DNA from: Gracilimonas tropica DSM 19535
GTDB lineage: Bacteria; Bacteroidota; Rhodothermia; Balneolales; Balneolaceae
Assembly: GCF_000375425.1 (NCBI RefSeq)
Contig: NZ_AQXG01000007.1
Span: 107,121-171,120, forward strand
Direction: 5' to 3'
DNA: 64,000 bases
The notes under the pieces were generated by a model. The model did not search any database, was not told where the DNA came from, and saw nothing but the letters and a program-made list of their open reading frames with translations. Positions 61,858 to 64,000 of the stretch are shown here, piece after piece; the first letter of the stretch is position 1; every line of letters starts with the position of its first letter. A program made the position numbers and the translations under genes.

Positions 61858-63750
61858 ATGACCTACCTTTCCACCGAAAATCTATCCAAAAATTTTGGCA
61901 TCAAGCCGCTGTTTGAAGATCTTACCTTTGGTATTTCGCAAGGCGATAAAACCGCACTCATTGCTCCAAACGGAACCGGAAAATCTACGCTGCTTAAAAT
62001 TTTGGCCGGAGAAATGGAGCCGGATTCCGGCAAGGTGATGACGCAAAAGGGAATTCAGGTGGGCTTTCTGGCACAGGAACCGAAGCTGAATGAAAACATG
62101 ACTATCAGCGAGTTTATCGCCCACGGAGATTCCGAGAAGATCAAAGTAGTGCAACGATACGAAAGAGCCGTTCAAGCGCAAGCAGCTGATTTCAACCCGC
62201 AAACCCAAAAGGAATTCGAAAAAGCATCCGGTGCTATGGATGCTGCTGAAGCCTGGGATGTAGAACAGCAAATGGAGCAAATTCTGGGCGTGCTGGATAT
62301 TCACGATCTCGATCAGTCTATTGCCTCTCTTTCCGGGGGAGAACGCAAACGGGTGGCACTCGCTTTTGTGCTTTTAGATGAACCGGATCTGCTAATTCTG
62401 GATGAGCCGACGAACCACCTGGATGTGGAGATGATCGAGTGGCTTGAAAAATATCTGGCAAGCAGTAAAATGACGCTGCTTATGGTCACTCACGATCGCT
62501 ATTTCCTGGATCGCGTGTGTAATCATATACTGGAGCTGGATTATGGAACGCTCTATCATCACAAGGGGAATTACGAATATTATCTGCAAAAGAAAGCCGA
62601 ACGGGAAGAAATTGAAGCGACGGAAATTGCAAAAGCCGGCAAGCTCATGAAGAAAGAACTGGAATGGATGCGCCGTGGCCCAAAAGCCCGAACCACCAAG
62701 TCAAAATCCAGGATCAAGGCCTTTTATGATACCAAAGAAAAAGCGGAATCCGGGCGGGAAGAATCGGAGTTGCAACTGGATGTGAACATGAGTCGCATGG
62801 GTGGCAAAGTGCTGGAAGTGGAGCACCTGTCGAAGTCCTTTGATGATACCGTGATCCTCGATGACTTCAGCTACCAGTTTTTGCAGGGTGAACGTATCGG
62901 AATACTTGGAAAAAATGGAGTCGGAAAAAGTACTTTTCTCAAAATTTTATTGGGTGAAATGAAACCCGATTCCGGCACCATCGAAACCGGTGAGACCATT
63001 GTATTCGGGCACTATCAGCAGAAAGGCATACAAATTGATGAGAGCAAACGAGTGATCGAAGTGATCAAGGAAGTAGCGGAAGTAATCGAACTTGCCAATG
63101 GCGACAAGATCACGGCTTCCCAGTTCCTGGAGCATTTCATGTTTCCCGGAAAAATGCAGTACACGCCCGTCGAAAAACTCAGCGGGGGCGAAAAGCGCCG
63201 GCTTATGCTAATGATGGTGCTCATCAAAAACCCGAATTTCCTCATTCTGGATGAGCCCACCAACGACCTTGACCTCCTCACCCTGAACAAACTGGAAGAC
63301 TTTCTGCAGAACTTTGGCGGCTGCCTCATCATCGTATCACATGATCGCTTTTTTATGGACAAGCTGGTGGATCATTATTTTGTGTTTGAAGGACAGGGCG
63401 TGATCAAGGATTTCCACGGAACCTATGACGAATACCGCGATGAAATTCTGAGCCGGATGTCCGATTCATCGAAAAAGGAAGTTGCTGTAAAAGAATCTGC
63501 TCCCCAGCCGAAAGCAGATCCGAAAACGGATCAACCCAAAAAACTCAGCTACAACGAACGGCGGGAATTCAACAAATTAGAGAAAGAAATAGCCAAGCTG
63601 GAAGAGAAGAAGTCTGAACTTGAAACAAAAATGAGTAAGGCTAGCTCGGATTACGGAGAGTTAAATGAGCTGTCCAAAGAGTTTGAGGAACTGAAAGAAG
63701 AGATCGAGGAGAAGGAATTGATCTGGCTGGAAATGGCGGAGCGGGCGTAG
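61858..63750 (+). CDS. ABC-F family ATPase (Uup-like)
   Basis: 630 residues with two ATP-binding cassettes and no membrane segments. First domain: Walker A APNGTGKST (~39-47), signature SLSGGERKR, Walker B LLILDEPTNHLD. A linker (~240-320, KKAEREEIEATEIAKAGKLMKKELEWMRRGPKART) joins the second: GKNGVGKST, KLSGGEKRR, FLILDEPTNDLD. The tail (~560-630) is a coiled coil (EKEIAKLEEKKSELETK), which with the lack of an antibiotic-resistance-type interdomain suggests a Uup-like factor. Uup proteins act on ribosomes or in DNA maintenance; the actual role is unsettled. Confidence 0.9.
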   Translation: MTYLSTENLSKNFGIKPLFEDLTFGISQGDKTALIAPNGTGKSTLLKILAGEMEPDSGKVMTQKGIQVGFLAQEPKLNENMTISEFIAHGDSEKIKVVQRYERAVQAQAADFNPQTQKEFEKASGAMDAAEAWDVEQQMEQILGVLDIHDLDQSIASLSGGERKRVALAFVLLDEPDLLILDEPTNHLDVEMIEWLEKYLASSKMTLLMVTHDRYFLDRVCNHILELDYGTLYHHKGNYEYYLQKKAEREEIEATEIAKAGKLMKKELEWMRRGPKARTTKSKSRIKAFYDTKEKAESGREESELQLDVNMSRMGGKVLEVEHLSKSFDDTVILDDFSYQFLQGERIGILGKNGVGKSTFLKILLGEMKPDSGTIETGETIVFGHYQQKGIQIDESKRVIEVIKEVAEVIELANGDKITASQFLEHFMFPGKMQYTPVEKLSGGEKRRLMLMMVLIKNPNFLILDEPTNDLDLLTLNKLEDFLQNFGGCLIIVSHDRFFMDKLVDHYFVFEGQGVIKDFHGTYDEYRDEILSRMSDSSKKEVAVKESAPQPKADPKTDQPKKLSYNERREFNKLEKEIAKLEEKKSELETKMSKASSDYGELNELSKEFEELKEEIEEKELIWLEMAERA

Positions 63751-63786
63751 ATAAGAAGCTATCAGCTGTCAGACTTCAGCCCTCAG

Positions 63787-63870
63787 CTGCTGACTGCTGA
63801 CTGCTGACTGCTGACTGCTGACTGCTGACTGCTGACTGCTGACTGCTGACTGCTGACTGCTGACTGCTGA
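63787..63870. repeat. Twelve perfect tandem copies of CTGCTGA
   Basis: 84 bp = 12 x 7, no mismatch. It lies 36 bp past the ABC-F stop, in non-coding sequence, preceded by CAGCTGTCAG and CCTCAG. A 7-bp unit can slip without regard to reading frame here. The unit CTGACTG/GACTGCT also turns up singly at 1701-1710 downstream of radC. Confidence 0.9.
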
Positions 63871-63946
63871 AACATATTTTCCAAAAGGCACTAATTCCTA
63901 ATACAACTTCGTATCTTATTCACAACAATTCATTTCAAAAACCATC

Positions 63947-64000
63947 ATGGACATTCAAAGCAATCGGGGACTCACTATCATTGGTGCTGCCATTTTTCTT
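63947..64000 (+). CDS. Start of a gene cut by the window edge
   Basis: The ATG at 63947 opens a frame of 18 codons that runs off the window: DIQSNRGLTIIGAAIFL, a short polar start then a hydrophobic stretch, consistent with a membrane or exported protein. The spacer before it carries the heptanucleotide array and a TATCTT box at 63912. Too little remains to name it. Confidence 0.45.
   Translation, partial: MDIQSNRGLTIIGAAIFL

Noticed and set aside
63787-63870. CRISPR-like array
   Set aside because: Units are 7 bp with no spacers; it is a simple tandem repeat.

Overview
The window looks like chromosomal DNA from a member of the Balneolota/Rhodothermota side of the Bacteroidota superphylum (a Balneola- or Gracilimonas-like marine heterotroph). 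This is an inference from gene content. Four large secreted proteins end in the type IX secretion (T9SS) sorting domain with the QNYPNPFNP signature, and PorX, the T9SS response regulator, is encoded at 32359-33900. Outer-membrane genes (TamA/TamB), many lipoproteins and few Shine-Dalgarno sequences fit the same group. I see no rRNA, tRNA, phage, transposase or CRISPR array.

Layout. 1-1.65 kb: a membrane protein/HTH regulator pair and radC. 1.8-13.7 kb: a leftward block of T9SS cargo, namely a small membrane-anchored peptide, a 742-residue secreted protein, a protein with ten fibronectin-III-like modules, and a giant GH13 alpha-amylase with six such modules. LacI-type palindromes lie upstream of the amylase and of the 742-residue gene, suggesting shared carbohydrate control. 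13.9-20.3 kb: gamma carbonic anhydrase, hemW, two HU genes (one fused to a membrane segment and a LysM-like domain), fumarylacetoacetase, and an M14 peptidase lipoprotein. 20.4-26.9 kb: tamA-like and tamB. 27-32 kb: metallo-beta-lactamase-fold protein, YitT, GroES-like protein, an SDR gene broken by one in-frame TGA, DUF411 protein, tsaE. 32.4-41.4 kb: porX, a ComEA-like protein, hydrolase, RluA-type pseudouridine synthase, trhO, a T9SS-exported metalloprotease, an AI-2E family permease and a lipoprotein. 41.5-51.3 kb: flavin reductase, an AbrB/PIN toxin-antitoxin pair, polX, copper-handling genes (HMA protein and copA), dienelactone hydrolase, pnuC, thiN, nrnA. 51.4-59 kb: REC-GAF regulator, HtrA-like protease, serine hydrolase, serA, and a glutamine-amidotransferase/amidoligase pair. 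59.2-64 kb: a membrane-spanning beta-propeller/winged-helix regulator, a second membrane protein/HTH pair, an ABC-F ATPase, a 12-copy heptanucleotide repeat and the start of a truncated gene.

The intergenic spaces are notable. Many carry short palindromic elements that recur in the window as several families (136-154 bp elements with TTGTCATCC ends, CTCGTTCCTACGCTCTGCG elements, an exact 26-bp repeat, CTCTGCG elements, a perfect 38-bp palindrome). The most interesting protein-level candidates are the HU-membrane-LysM fusion, the propeller-TM-winged-helix regulator divergent from the amidoligase operon with a dyad between them, and the SDR gene with the internal stop.
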